Shown here: positions 35,297-43,229 of the stretch, piece after piece
How positions within the stretch are numbered: the first letter of the stretch is position 1
Layout of the letters: every line of letters starts with the position of its first letter
From: Microlunatus panaciterrae
GTDB taxonomy: Bacteria > Actinomycetota > Actinomycetes > Propionibacteriales > Propionibacteriaceae
Assembly (NCBI RefSeq): GCF_016907535.1
Contig: NZ_JAFBCF010000001.1
Coordinates: 620,001-684,000, forward strand
Reading direction: 5' to 3'
Length of the DNA: 64,000 bases
Translations under genes and position numbers: made by a program
Notes under the pieces: model-generated
Told to the model about the DNA's origin: nothing
Databases searched by the model: none
Seen by the model: only the letters and a program-made list of their open reading frames with translations

Positions 35297-36207
35297 CGCT
35301 GCTCCCCCTCCAGGTAGACGAAGCGCTTCGACACCCTCATCTGGATCACGGTGATGATCAAGATGATGACGAACAGCACCCAGGCCATCGCTGAGGCATA
35401 GCCCATGTGCAGGAACTGGAACGCCTGCTGGAACAGGTAGATGGCATAGAACAGGGCGGCGTCGTTGCTGTAGGTGGTGTTGCCTGAACCGAAGAAAGCC
35501 GTGTAGGCCTCGGAAAAGGTCTGGAACGCGGCTATGGAGTTGACAATGAAGATGAAGAACAGAGTGCCTGAGATCATCGGAACCGTGATCCGGGTCGTCT
35601 GCTGCCACCAGTTCGCCCCGTCAACCCGGGCTGAGTCGTAGAGCTCGGTCGGCACGTTGCGCAGCGCCGCGAGAAAGATGATGCAAGAGGCGCCCACTGA
35701 CCACAGGCTCATCAGGATCAGGCCCGGCTTGACCCAGTGCGGATCAGTCGTCCACGCCGGTCCGTTGATGCCGAACCAGCCGAGCACGGTGTTGATCAAC
35801 CCGCTCTGTCCGTTGAACAGCAGCAGCAACAGGATGCCGACCGCCACCGGAGGGGTCATCTTGGGCAGGAAGAAGGCGGTGCGAAAGAACCCGACAGCCC
35901 GCCCGGCCTGGTTGAGCAACAGCGCGAAGGCCAAGGAGACAATCACATGCAGCGGCACCTGGATGACCGTGTAGAAGAACGTGTTCCACAGCGAGAGCCG
36001 GATCTTCGGGTCTCCCAGCAACTGCCGGTAGTTGTCCAGCCCCACAAACGTGGGTGCGTTGATCACGTCGTAGTCGGTCAACGACAGATAGGCGCTGTAG
36101 ATCACCGGCCAGAGAGTGAACACCAGGAAGCCGATGATCCACGGGCTGATGAAGAGCAGGGCCGCGCGCGTGTCGCGTCGCTCCGCCGCTGACCACTTCA
36201 GTCTCAT
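35293..36207 (-). CDS. sugar ABC transporter permease, MalF type
   Basis: 304 residues, six membrane helices. LLFISPWIIGFLVFTLWPVIYSAYLSLTDYDV and FVGLDNYRQLL at the N-terminus and the EAA-like loop ELYDSARVDGANWWQQTTRITVPMI (about residues 196-220) define the MalF/UgpA type. It follows the binding protein by 15 bases and overlaps the second permease. Together they import an oligosaccharide or sugar derivative. Confidence 0.92.
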   Translation of the reverse strand: MRLKWSAAERRDTRAALLFISPWIIGFLVFTLWPVIYSAYLSLTDYDVINAPTFVGLDNYRQLLGDPKIRLSLWNTFFYTVIQVPLHVIVSLAFALLLNQAGRAVGFFRTAFFLPKMTPPVAVGILLLLLFNGQSGLINTVLGWFGINGPAWTTDPHWVKPGLILMSLWSVGASCIIFLAALRNVPTELYDSARVDGANWWQQTTRITVPMISGTLFFIFIVNSIAAFQTFSEAYTAFFGSGNTTYSNDAALFYAIYLFQQAFQFLHMGYASAMAWVLFVIILIITVIQMRVSKRFVYLEGEQR

Positions 36208-36222
36208 CTGATCCTCACGACA

Positions 36223-37653
36223 CTACTTGTCCTTCCACTCCGACCAGGCCTTGTCCAGCGCGGCCTGTGCCTCTTTCTGCGCCTGGTCGAGGGCAGCTTG
36301 GGGCTGTTGCTGTCCGTTGAGCACCCGGTTGACCGCGTCCTGCCAGGCGGTCTTGAACTCGGCATCGGCCGGGTTGGCCGGGAGCGCGAAGGTGTGGTCC
36401 TTCGCCTCGTAGACGGCGGCCACACCGGCATCCCACTTCGCGTCACCGGACGGCGTCACCATGGCTTTGATCTCCGCATCGGCCTTGGTGTTGCCGGTGA
36501 GGACGCCGGTGAACGGCTTCTTGTCCGCCTTCCGCAACTTGACGCGAGCCTCGGCGGCCGCCTTCCAGGTGTCCACCTCGGTCATGGTCTTGGCGAATCG
36601 GCAGGCAGCGGCGGCGCTGGTGCTGCCCTTCGGGATCGCCCACGCCGACCCGCTGCTGAACGCCAAGGTCTCACCGGTTCTGGACTTGAAGGTGTCGAAG
36701 GCCATCGGTGCATTGGGTGACACGTCATTCAGGACGTTGACATACCACTGCTCCATCGGCATCGCCCCGAGGACGTTGGTCGCGAACTGGTTGCCCTTGC
36801 CGAAGAAGTCAGCCGAGTCACGGTAGGCCTTCACCTTGCCGAAGCCACCCTGGTCGTTGTAGATGCCCACTGCGAAGGTCAGCGCCTCGACCACCTTCGG
36901 GTCGTTGAGTTGGGCCTTCTTGCCGTCGGCGGAGATCAGGTCGGCACCGTTGGCCTTGGCCCACAGGGGAAGGAACTCCGGCAGCTTGCTGTCGTAGCCG
37001 ATCACCTTGAGCTTGCCCTTCTCGGTCTTGGTCAGCTTCTTGTTCGCTGCCGTCACCTTCTCCCAGCTCGAGCCGTTGACGTCGGCTAGGGTCAACCCGG
37101 CCGACTTCAGCAGCTTGCCGTTGGCCTGGGTGATCTGCACCGAGTTGAACTCGGGAATCCCGTAGATCTTGCCGTTGAGGCTGACCTGGGCGAGGGCAGA
37201 CTTGTCGAAGTCACCGGTGGCGATACCTTCACCCTTGATGCACTGGTCCAGTGGAAGGATGGCCCCCCTGGAGGCGAAGGTGCCGATCTGGTCACGGTTG
37301 GCGTAGATCAGCGCAGGGGGCTTTCCTGAGGCGACTGCGGACAGGAACTGCTGTACGTCGAGATCACCCTGGACGAGCTTCACGGTCGCCGGCTCGATGG
37401 CCTTCTTCGCCAGGTCGTAACGGGCGGTGGCGATCTCGTCGCCGGTGCCAAAGCCGAGGATCTGCAGCTGCCCCTTCATCTCGGCTCCAGGGCCGTAGTC
37501 GCTGTTCTTCGGCTGCGGTGCATCTGAGGCCCCGGTGGCGCACGACGTCAGCGCCAGGGCGGCGACCGCCACCCCGGTGAGCCATCGGACGGCTCGGGTG
37601 CTGGCACGCCGCCGCTGAGCTGTCAGGTTTATCCCGCGCGAAGACTGACTCAT
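36223..37653 (-). CDS. extracellular solute-binding lipoprotein of the sugar ABC importer
   Basis: 476 residues. A basic N-terminus, a hydrophobic stretch and the lipobox LTSC (Cys near residue 38) show an exported lipoprotein. The mature part has GQLQILGFGTGDEI, GKIYGIPEFNSVQITQANGKLL, FFGKGNQFATNVLGAMPMEQW and GSAWAIPKGS, a family 1 sugar-binding layout. The C-terminus is rich in Ala, Gln and Lys. ATG 37653 has AAGGAG at the right distance; an extra TTG just before it is unlikely. First gene of the importer operon. The ligand is unknown; no regulator gene is adjacent. Confidence 0.9.
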   Translation of the reverse strand: MSQSSRGINLTAQRRRASTRAVRWLTGVAVAALALTSCATGASDAPQPKNSDYGPGAEMKGQLQILGFGTGDEIATARYDLAKKAIEPATVKLVQGDLDVQQFLSAVASGKPPALIYANRDQIGTFASRGAILPLDQCIKGEGIATGDFDKSALAQVSLNGKIYGIPEFNSVQITQANGKLLKSAGLTLADVNGSSWEKVTAANKKLTKTEKGKLKVIGYDSKLPEFLPLWAKANGADLISADGKKAQLNDPKVVEALTFAVGIYNDQGGFGKVKAYRDSADFFGKGNQFATNVLGAMPMEQWYVNVLNDVSPNAPMAFDTFKSRTGETLAFSSGSAWAIPKGSTSAAAACRFAKTMTEVDTWKAAAEARVKLRKADKKPFTGVLTGNTKADAEIKAMVTPSGDAKWDAGVAAVYEAKDHTFALPANPADAEFKTAWQDAVNRVLNGQQQPQAALDQAQKEAQAALDKAWSEWKDK

Positions 37654-37736
37654 CAAGGCTCCTTCGAGTTCTCTGTGGCAGTGAAGCCTCCTAGCAGATA
37701 CCCCGATCCGGCACTCCTATGCAGGTCTTGGCCGCA

Positions 37737-39038
37737 CTAGACCGGAGTGATCGGCGCGGCGTCCTCGTCACCGTGACGTTCCCGGGCAGCCCGCGCCCGT
37801 AGCCGGTCCAGCACCGACATGACCGGCGTCGCCATAACCCCGTGGATGAGGATCGAACCCCCGACCACCAAGGTGACCAGCCGCCAAAGCTGTTCCTGAT
37901 GCCCAGCGAAGGATCCTTGCTGGAGTGCGAAGGCGAGATAGAACAGCGATCCGACCCCGCGTACGCCGAAGAAGGCGATGACCGCTCGCTCCCGGGGGCC
38001 GGTCCGTCCGCGGAGCAGCGCGACCCAGCCGGTCAGCGGCCGGATGACGAGGATGAACGCGGCGGCGACCGCAACCTCGGGCCAGGTGGTGCCGGCCAAC
38101 AGCCCTCGTGCGACAGCTCCCCCCAGCAGGGTCACCACCAGCACCGTGAGCAGCCGCTCGATCTGCTCGACGAAACCATGCAGTACACGGTGGTAGCCGT
38201 GGGATCGCTCGGCGGCCCTGATGGTGCAGGCGCAGACGAAGACCGCCAGGAACCCGTAGCCATGGACCAGCTGGGTGAACCCGTAGGCCAGGAAGGTCGC
38301 CGCCAGCGCCACGAAGCCCTCGGCATGCTCGGCCAGCCGGAAGCGCTGGGACGGCACTGAGAAGAACAGCTTGCGCAGCAACCATCCGGCCAGCAGACCC
38401 GCGACAACGGCGATGCCCACCCGCCACAGGACATCCCGCACGATCCACTCCGGCAGCCATCCTGCCGGGGCGACACCCGTCAGGCTGATCGCTATCGCTG
38501 CGAAGACGACCGGAAACGCCAGACCGTCGTTGAGCCCGGCCTCGGAGGTGAGGGCGAACCTCGCCTCGTCCTCGTCGGACTGATCCGGGTCCTCGGCCGG
38601 CTCTGCCACCTGCACCTCGCTGGCCAGCACCGGGTCGGTGGGGGCCAGCGCGGCAGCCAACAACAACGCAACGGCCACCGGTAGGCCCAGCGCGGCCCAG
38701 CCCAGCACAGCCATCGCCAGCACCGACAGGATCATGGTCACCGACAGCAGCCGCCAGGTGGTTCGCCAGCCCCGCCAGCTGAACGGCCGGTCGAGGGCGA
38801 GCCCGGCACCCATCAGCGAGACCAGGACGCAGGCCTCGGTGAGGTGCTCTGTGCCGCCGGCATGGGTGAGCGGGTCGGGGCTCGGCAGCGAAGGAAAGGC
38901 AGCGAACACCGCCAGGCCGGCGCCGAAGAAGACGATCGGCATCGAGATCGGCACCCGCCCCAGCACTCGCGGCAGCAGAGCGGCGGCCAACGCGGCCAGC
39001 CCGAACACGGCGTAGAACGCCCCTGCAAGGTCCACCAT
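37737..39038 (-). CDS. NhaP-type cation/proton antiporter
   Basis: About 433 residues with 11-12 hydrophobic helices. The ion-site motif is LAPTDPVLASEV (TDP) followed by EAGLNDGLAFPVVF (ND), both standard for the CPA1 group; FFGVRGVGSLFYLAFAL is the conserved late helix. Exchanges Na+ or K+ for protons across the membrane. The frame is open to 39080; I prefer ATG 39038 (MVDLAGAFYAVFG) because the preceding stretch is rich in Arg and Gln, though the ribosome site GGAGAGG is distant. A hydrophilic loop (EDPDQSDEDEARF) may be regulatory. Confidence 0.88.
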   Translation of the reverse strand: MVDLAGAFYAVFGLAALAAALLPRVLGRVPISMPIVFFGAGLAVFAAFPSLPSPDPLTHAGGTEHLTEACVLVSLMGAGLALDRPFSWRGWRTTWRLLSVTMILSVLAMAVLGWAALGLPVAVALLLAAALAPTDPVLASEVQVAEPAEDPDQSDEDEARFALTSEAGLNDGLAFPVVFAAIAISLTGVAPAGWLPEWIVRDVLWRVGIAVVAGLLAGWLLRKLFFSVPSQRFRLAEHAEGFVALAATFLAYGFTQLVHGYGFLAVFVCACTIRAAERSHGYHRVLHGFVEQIERLLTVLVVTLLGGAVARGLLAGTTWPEVAVAAAFILVIRPLTGWVALLRGRTGPRERAVIAFFGVRGVGSLFYLAFALQQGSFAGHQEQLWRLVTLVVGGSILIHGVMATPVMSVLDRLRARAARERHGDEDAAPITPV

Positions 39039-39172
39039 CTGCTGCTGTCGCTGCCTCTCCGGAGGGTGCTTGGCGCGCACCCGGATGGGTAAGAGTTAAC
39101 TGGGTGACTGTCAGCACGGTTCGCCCGGGCCCGACTGGGTGGCGTTGTGAAGAGATCCGACAGTGAGGAATG

Positions 39173-39445
39173 ATGAGCAAACTAGCAAAAGTGGCCTACC
39201 GGCCGTTCGGCCTGGTGGCCGGACTGGTGGCGGGCGCCATCTCCGGCATCGTGTTCAAGCAGGTGTGGCGACGCGTCGCGCACCAGGACGACGCCCCGGC
39301 CGCCCTCGAGTCCGAGTACGGTCTGGGCGAGATCATCGCCGCCGCCGCGATCCAGGGCGCCGTCTTCGCCACCGTGAAGGCCCTGGTCGACCGCCTCGGC
39401 GCGAAGGGCTTCGAGCGCCTGACCGGTGAATGGCCGGGCAGCTGA
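39173..39445 (+). CDS. DUF4235 small membrane protein
   Basis: 90 residues: KVAYRPFGLVAGLVAGAISGIVFKQVWRRVAHQDDAPAALESEYGLGEIIAAAAIQGAVFATVKALVDRLGAKGFERLTGEWPG. This is the DUF4235 pattern, with two membrane segments and a polar middle. ATG 39173 is better placed after GAGG than ATG 39170. It is 47 bases before the YtxH-like gene and probably shares a transcript with it. GGGTAA at 39086-39091 and GGGTGG near 39156 are weak stress-promoter candidates upstream. Confidence 0.85.
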   Translation: MSKLAKVAYRPFGLVAGLVAGAISGIVFKQVWRRVAHQDDAPAALESEYGLGEIIAAAAIQGAVFATVKALVDRLGAKGFERLTGEWPGS

Positions 39446-39492
39446 GACCGTCGGAAGCACGCAGAAGACCCCCTACGACGAAGGACGTTGAC

Positions 39493-39771
39493 ATGAAGCT
39501 GAGGACCATCATCGCCACCGGCGCCGGCCTTGCGATCGGTTATGTGCTGGGCACCCGGGCCGGCCGCGCCCGTTTCGAAGAGCTGAAGAGCCGGGCCTCC
39601 GCGGTCGCCCATGACCCCAAGGTGCAGGCCAAGGTGCAGGACAACATCGCCAACCTGGCTGACCAGGTGCGCAGGAACGCCGACAAGATGCCGGCGCCGG
39701 TGAGTGACGTGATCAAGAAGGCCGCCGACCAGCTGCACGGCACGACGCAGTCCGACCAGCCCACGTCCTGA
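39493..39771 (+). CDS. YtxH-like small membrane-anchored protein
   Basis: 92 residues. A short N-terminal membrane helix (IIATGAGLAIGYVLGTRAG) is followed by R-x-R-F-E-E-L and a long charged helix (SRASAVAHDPKVQAKVQDNIANLADQVRRNADK). This matches the general-stress YtxH layout. AAGGA lies seven bases before the ATG. It lies between DUF4235 and an SDR in the same direction (54 bases apart), probably one stress transcript. Confidence 0.8.
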   Translation: MKLRTIIATGAGLAIGYVLGTRAGRARFEELKSRASAVAHDPKVQAKVQDNIANLADQVRRNADKMPAPVSDVIKKAADQLHGTTQSDQPTS

Positions 39772-39824
39772 CCCAGCCATCACCCTCATCGAGCAGTCCG
39801 CCGACGAGATCAAGGAGATCAGCA

Positions 39825-40721
39825 GTGGCGCCCGACCAGTACACGATGCAAGACCCCACCCAGCAGTACAGCGACATCGACACCACCGCCCAGTCGCAGG
39901 CAGGGCCCGGCCTCGACTCCCGGCTGAAGGAACACGCAGACCACGGAGAGGACAGTTATCGCGGTTCCGGACGTCTGACCGGCCGGAAGGCGCTGATCAC
40001 CGGCGCGGACTCGGGGATCGGTGCGGCCGTGGCCATCGCTTTCGCCCGCGAAGGCGCCGACGTCGTCCTGTCCTACCTTCCGGAAGAGGAGGAGGACGCC
40101 CGATGGATCGTCGAGATGATCAAGGACGCCGGACGCAAGGCGCTGACGGTGCCCGGTGACGTGACCGACCCGGAGTACTGCCGCCGGCTGGTGGACACCG
40201 CAGTGGAAGGGCTCGGCGGCCTGGACATCGTGGTCAACAACGCCGCCAAGCAACAGTTCGTGGACAAGCTCGAGGATCTGTCCGAGGAGCAGTTCGACGA
40301 GACCTTCAAGACCAATGTCTATGCGATGTTCTGGATCTGCAAGGCCGCGGTCCCGCACCTGACGCCCGGCTCGACGATCATCAACACCTCGTCGATCCAG
40401 GCCTACCAGCCCTCACCGGGACTGCTCGACTACGCCACCACCAAGGCGTCGATCAACGCCTTCTCCAAGGGACTCGCTCAGCAACTGGCCCCGCGTGGCA
40501 TCCGGGTCAATGTGGTGGCGCCGGGACCGATCTGGACCCCGTTGCAGACAGCCGGCGGCCAACCACCGGAGGAACTTCCGGAGTTCGGCGAGAGCACGCC
40601 GCTGGGCCGGCCCGGCCAACCGGCCGAACTGGCCCCGGCGTTCGTCTTTCTCGCCTCACCGGAGTCAAGCTATGTCTCCGGTGAGACGCTCAACGTCAAC
40701 GGTGGCTCGCCCACCCCCTAG
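39825..40721 (+). CDS. SDR family oxidoreductase (YghA-like)
   Basis: 298 residues. Starts at GTG 39825 with AAGGAG upstream. It has the N-terminal extension typical of YghA/YhdG-type SDRs (DSRLKEHADHGEDSYRGSGRLTGRKALITGADSGIGAAVAIAFAREGADV). Catalytic parts follow: DIVVNNAAKQ, STIINTSSIQAYQPSPGLLDYATTKASINAFSKGL (Ser, Tyr-x3-Lys) and VNVVAPGPIWTPL. The C-terminus ASPESSYVSGETLNVNGGSP is complete. NADP-dependent reductase of unknown substrate; this subgroup is often a general-stress protein (GsiB/YdaD type). Confidence 0.9.
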   Translation: MAPDQYTMQDPTQQYSDIDTTAQSQAGPGLDSRLKEHADHGEDSYRGSGRLTGRKALITGADSGIGAAVAIAFAREGADVVLSYLPEEEEDARWIVEMIKDAGRKALTVPGDVTDPEYCRRLVDTAVEGLGGLDIVVNNAAKQQFVDKLEDLSEEQFDETFKTNVYAMFWICKAAVPHLTPGSTIINTSSIQAYQPSPGLLDYATTKASINAFSKGLAQQLAPRGIRVNVVAPGPIWTPLQTAGGQPPEELPEFGESTPLGRPGQPAELAPAFVFLASPESSYVSGETLNVNGGSPTP

Positions 40722-40747
40722 CTGCCAGCAGACCTGAACCGGAGATG

Positions 40748-40779
40748 GCGGGGCCGACGGAACTGTCGTCGGCCCCCGC
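40748..40779. terminator. two-way terminator between SDR and Hsp20
   Basis: GCGGGGCCGACG (40748-40759) pairs with CGTCGGCCCC plus CGC (40767-40779) with one bulged base. It lies between convergent genes. Confidence 0.8.
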
Positions 40780-40814
40780 TCTCTCCAGTGGCCCAGCGCC
40801 CGCCAAGGCTGTCC

Positions 40815-41237
40815 TCAGACGACGATCGCCTTCTGTTCGGCGTCGGGGGTCTCGATGGAGATCTTCCGCGGCTTCGCCTTCTCGGCGACCGGGATGCGAA
40901 GACGCAGCACGCCGTCGGCGTAGCTGGCGCTGATCTTGTCCAGATCCAGGTTGTCACCGAGGATCAGCTGACGGCTGAAGACCCCGCGCGGCCGCTCGGC
41001 GGCCACCATCTCGTTCATGCCCTCCCGGGGAGCGCGGTCGGCGCGCACGGTGAGCACGTTGCGTTCGACGTCGAGGTCGATGGAGTCGACGCTGACGCCG
41101 GGCAGGTCGAACTCGACCACAAACGAGTCACCCTCGCGCCAGGCATCCATCGGCATGGTGGCGGGACGGGCAGAAGTCCCGAACACCTGTTGGCTCAGTC
41201 GATCCAGTTCCCGGAACGGATCGGTACGCATCAACAT
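40815..41237 (-). CDS. Hsp20 / alpha-crystallin small heat-shock protein
   Basis: 140 residues. ATP-independent holdase chaperone. The alpha-crystallin domain is complete: [41 protein letters not shown], then [45 protein letters not shown], with the usual A-x-x-x-G-V-L dimer motif ([10 protein letters not shown]). N-terminus [20 protein letters not shown] is typical. GGAGGTG lies upstream of the ATG. It is divergent from a MerR-type gene that probably represses it. Confidence 0.93.
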   Translation of the reverse strand: MLMRTDPFRELDRLSQQVFGTSARPATMPMDAWREGDSFVVEFDLPGVSVDSIDLDVERNVLTVRADRAPREGMNEMVAAERPRGVFSRQLILGDNLDLDKISASYADGVLRLRIPVAEKAKPRKISIETPDAEQKAIVV

Positions 41238-41278
41238 CGGGTTTCACCTCCGAAAGTAGACAAAAAGTCGATGCGGAC

Positions 41279-41302
41279 GGTCATCACTTTTCTATGGTGA
41301 CC
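41279..41302. promoter_or_regulatory. inverted repeat in the hsp20/merR intergenic region
   Basis: GGTCA (41279-41283) and TGACC (41298-41302) face each other over 14 bases. It lies just downstream of the predicted hsp20 transcription start, a good place for a MerR/HspR-type operator. The classical HAIR sequence is not seen. Confidence 0.4.
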
Positions 41303-41313
41303 GCTACACTTCT

Positions 41314-41342
41314 TATATACCAAAGCCGACAGGACAGGGCAA
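41314..41342 (-). promoter_or_regulatory. housekeeping-type promoter for hsp20
   Basis: Minus strand TTGCCC (41342-41337), 17 bases, TATATA (41319-41314). The spacing and both hexamers fit a SigA-type promoter. The TATATA is symmetric and could also act on the plus strand for the MerR gene, whose -35 is weak. Confidence 0.6.
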
Positions 41343-41370
41343 GACCCTGCAGACAGATCAGGGAGGACCG

Positions 41371-41688
41371 ATGACAGCCGACTTCTCGGATCGGTCCGCC
41401 GGCATCTTCGGGATCTCCGTGGCCGCCAACATGGTCGGCACCGGGGTGCAGAACCTGCGGGCCTACGAGAAGGCCGGCCTGCTCGATCCCAGTCGCACAC
41501 CAGGCGGCACTCGCCTCTACAGCCGAGACGACATCTCGCGGCTGGAGCGGATCATCAGCCTGCTGGACGACGGCCTCAATCTCGCCGGGATCGCCATGGT
41601 CCTCGATCTCGAGGACGATAACCGACGCCTCCGCGCCCTCTCCGAGCCGAAGGCCAGCGGCCGCCCTGAGCCTCCCGCAACGCCCTGA
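41371..41688 (+). CDS. MerR family regulator, HspR-like
   Basis: 105 residues. The helix-turn-helix and wing are IFGISVAANMVGTGVQNLRAYEKAGLLDPSRTPGGTRLYSRDDISRLERI (residues 11-62), followed by a short helix SLLDDGLNLAGIAMVLDLE. No Cys metal site and no effector domain, as in HspR. GGGAGG precedes the ATG. Placed divergently from hsp20, so it likely represses hsp20 and itself at normal temperature. Confidence 0.88.
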   Translation: MTADFSDRSAGIFGISVAANMVGTGVQNLRAYEKAGLLDPSRTPGGTRLYSRDDISRLERIISLLDDGLNLAGIAMVLDLEDDNRRLRALSEPKASGRPEPPATP

Positions 41689-41701
41689 CCATCGGGTCGC
41701 A

Positions 41702-41727
41702 GTTTGTCCCCCTCCGACGGTGGGTAC
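41702..41727 (+). promoter_or_regulatory. SigF/SigB-type promoter for the second sigma gene
   Basis: GTTTGT (41702-41707), 14 bases, GGGTAC (41722-41727). The longest open frame of the sigma gene would begin inside this element at TTG 41704, which argues for the later GTG start at 41776. Confidence 0.75.
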
Positions 41728-41775
41728 CTGGATCAGAGTCTCTGCCTCCCGATCACCGTAAGTAAGGGGCCCATC

Positions 41776-42732
41776 GTGGTCAACAGCAGCGCAAGGCGTC
41801 CCACCCACGACTCGGCCGACGGAGTCGGGGACTCTGTCGGGTTCTACCTCGACGCCATCGGTGAGACCTCCCTGCTCAGCGCAGCCGACGAGGTGGAGCT
41901 CGCGAAGACGATCGAACTCGGGATCTACGCCCAGCGACTGCTCGACAGCCCGGCGACGGCACCGGCGCGTCGCCGAGGCGCTGCCCGCCCCACCAAGGCC
42001 GAGCTGACCCTGCTGGTCGAGGAGGGTCAGCTTGCACAGCAGCGTTTCGTCACCGCCAACCTCCGTCTGGTGGTCTCGGTTGCACGGAAGTTCCTCCGGA
42101 GCCAGCTGCCGTTGCTCGACCTGGTGCAGGAAGGCAATACCGGCCTCATCCGGGCCGTGGAGAAGTTCGACTACACGAAGGGTTTCAAGTTCTCCACCTA
42201 CGGCACCTGGTGGATCAGACAGGCCATCAGCCGCGGCATCGCGCAGCAGGGTCGGATCGTCCGCCTGCCCATCCACGTCGCCGAACAGGTCAACCAGGTG
42301 CAGGCCACCCGCCGCGCGCTGGAGCGCCGGCTCGGCCGGGAGCCCGACAGAGCTGAGATCGCCGACGAGCTCGGCCTGGAGCTCGACCGGGTGCTGGAGC
42401 TGATCCGCTTCGGGCGCGAACACCTCTCCCTGGACTCCCCGATCGAGGACCACGGAGACACGTCACTCGGTGACCTGGTGGCCCGCGAGACGGCTCCCGG
42501 ACCCGATGAGATGGTCGTCGAGGCCGAGGAGAGCGCCCAGCTGGAGGCGTTGCTCGCCCGGCTCGATGCGCGGGCCGCCGACATCGTGCGGCGCCGCTTC
42601 GGTCTGCTCGATGGTCGGCAGGCACGGTTGAACGAGATCGCCGCGCGCTGGAACATCTCGGCCGAACGGGTACGTCAGATCGAGCGTCAGGCACTGGCGC
42701 TGCTGCGCGACCAGCGGACCCTGGCCGCCTGA
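41776..42732 (+). CDS. group 2 sigma-70 factor (SigA/SigB/HrdB-like)
   Basis: 318 residues from GTG 41776 (AAGGGG upstream). Region 1.2 DSVGFYLDAIGETSLLSAADEVELAKTIELG; region 2 RFVTANLRLVVSVARKFLRSQLPLLDLVQEGNTGLIRAVEKFDYTKGFKFSTYGTWWIRQAISRGI; region 3 RLPIHVAEQVNQVQATRRALERRLGREP; region 4 IVRRRFGLLDGRQARLNEIAARWNISAERVRQIERQALALLR. The regions 2.4 and 4.2 are nearly principal-sigma-like, so it should recognise SigA-type promoters. It lacks the long region 1.1 of the primary factor. The SigF-type promoter suggests a sigma cascade. Confidence 0.92.
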   Translation: MVNSSARRPTHDSADGVGDSVGFYLDAIGETSLLSAADEVELAKTIELGIYAQRLLDSPATAPARRRGAARPTKAELTLLVEEGQLAQQRFVTANLRLVVSVARKFLRSQLPLLDLVQEGNTGLIRAVEKFDYTKGFKFSTYGTWWIRQAISRGIAQQGRIVRLPIHVAEQVNQVQATRRALERRLGREPDRAEIADELGLELDRVLELIRFGREHLSLDSPIEDHGDTSLGDLVARETAPGPDEMVVEAEESAQLEALLARLDARAADIVRRRFGLLDGRQARLNEIAARWNISAERVRQIERQALALLRDQRTLAA

Positions 42733-42737
42733 GCCCG

Positions 42738-43229
42738 TCAGGGCAACGGCACCAGTCGCGCCGTAACCAGCCCTCCCTCTCGGATGTCGAGCAGTCCGAG
42801 GGTGCCGTGGGGTTGTCGACGGCGATCCGTCGGCGATCCTGGGTTGAAGATCCGCAGGCCGTGCTCCGTCTGATCCAGTGGGATGTGCGAGTGGCCGAAC
42901 ACCACCAGATCAGCGGTCGGGAAGCGGCGACGCATCCTGGCGACACGACCGGTGGCCGGTCCGCTGTCATGGATCATGCCCACCCGGAGCCCGCCCAGGT
43001 CCAGTTCCAGGGTCTCTGGCGCTCCCCACTCGGCAACCTCGGACAGGTCGTTGTTCCCCAACACGGCGTGCACCGGCGCCCAGTTGGAAAGATGTTCCAG
43101 AACGTCGACCGTACAGACGTCACCGGCGTGCAGGATCAGGTCGGCGGCCTCCAGGTGTTCCACGACGGCTGCCGGGCAACGCTGCCATCGTCGCGGGCTG
43201 TGGGTGTCGGAGAGGACCACGACTCTCAA
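42738..43229 (-). CDS. YfcE/MJ0936-type metallophosphoesterase
   Basis: 163 residues. Two-metal phosphodiesterase fold: VVVLSDTHSPRR (D-x-H), LILHAGDVCTVDVLEHL (GD), VHAVLGNNDLSEV (GNND), MIHDSGPATG and LVVFGHSHIPLDQ (GHSH), and IFNPGSPTDRR. All metal ligands are present, with GNND and HSH intact; the usual HGH is HDS. Its ATG overlaps the stop of the alpha/beta hydrolase gene by four bases. Physiological substrate unknown. Confidence 0.88.
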   Translation of the reverse strand: MRVVVLSDTHSPRRWQRCPAAVVEHLEAADLILHAGDVCTVDVLEHLSNWAPVHAVLGNNDLSEVAEWGAPETLELDLGGLRVGMIHDSGPATGRVARMRRRFPTADLVVFGHSHIPLDQTEHGLRIFNPGSPTDRRRQPHGTLGLLDIREGGLVTARLVPLP

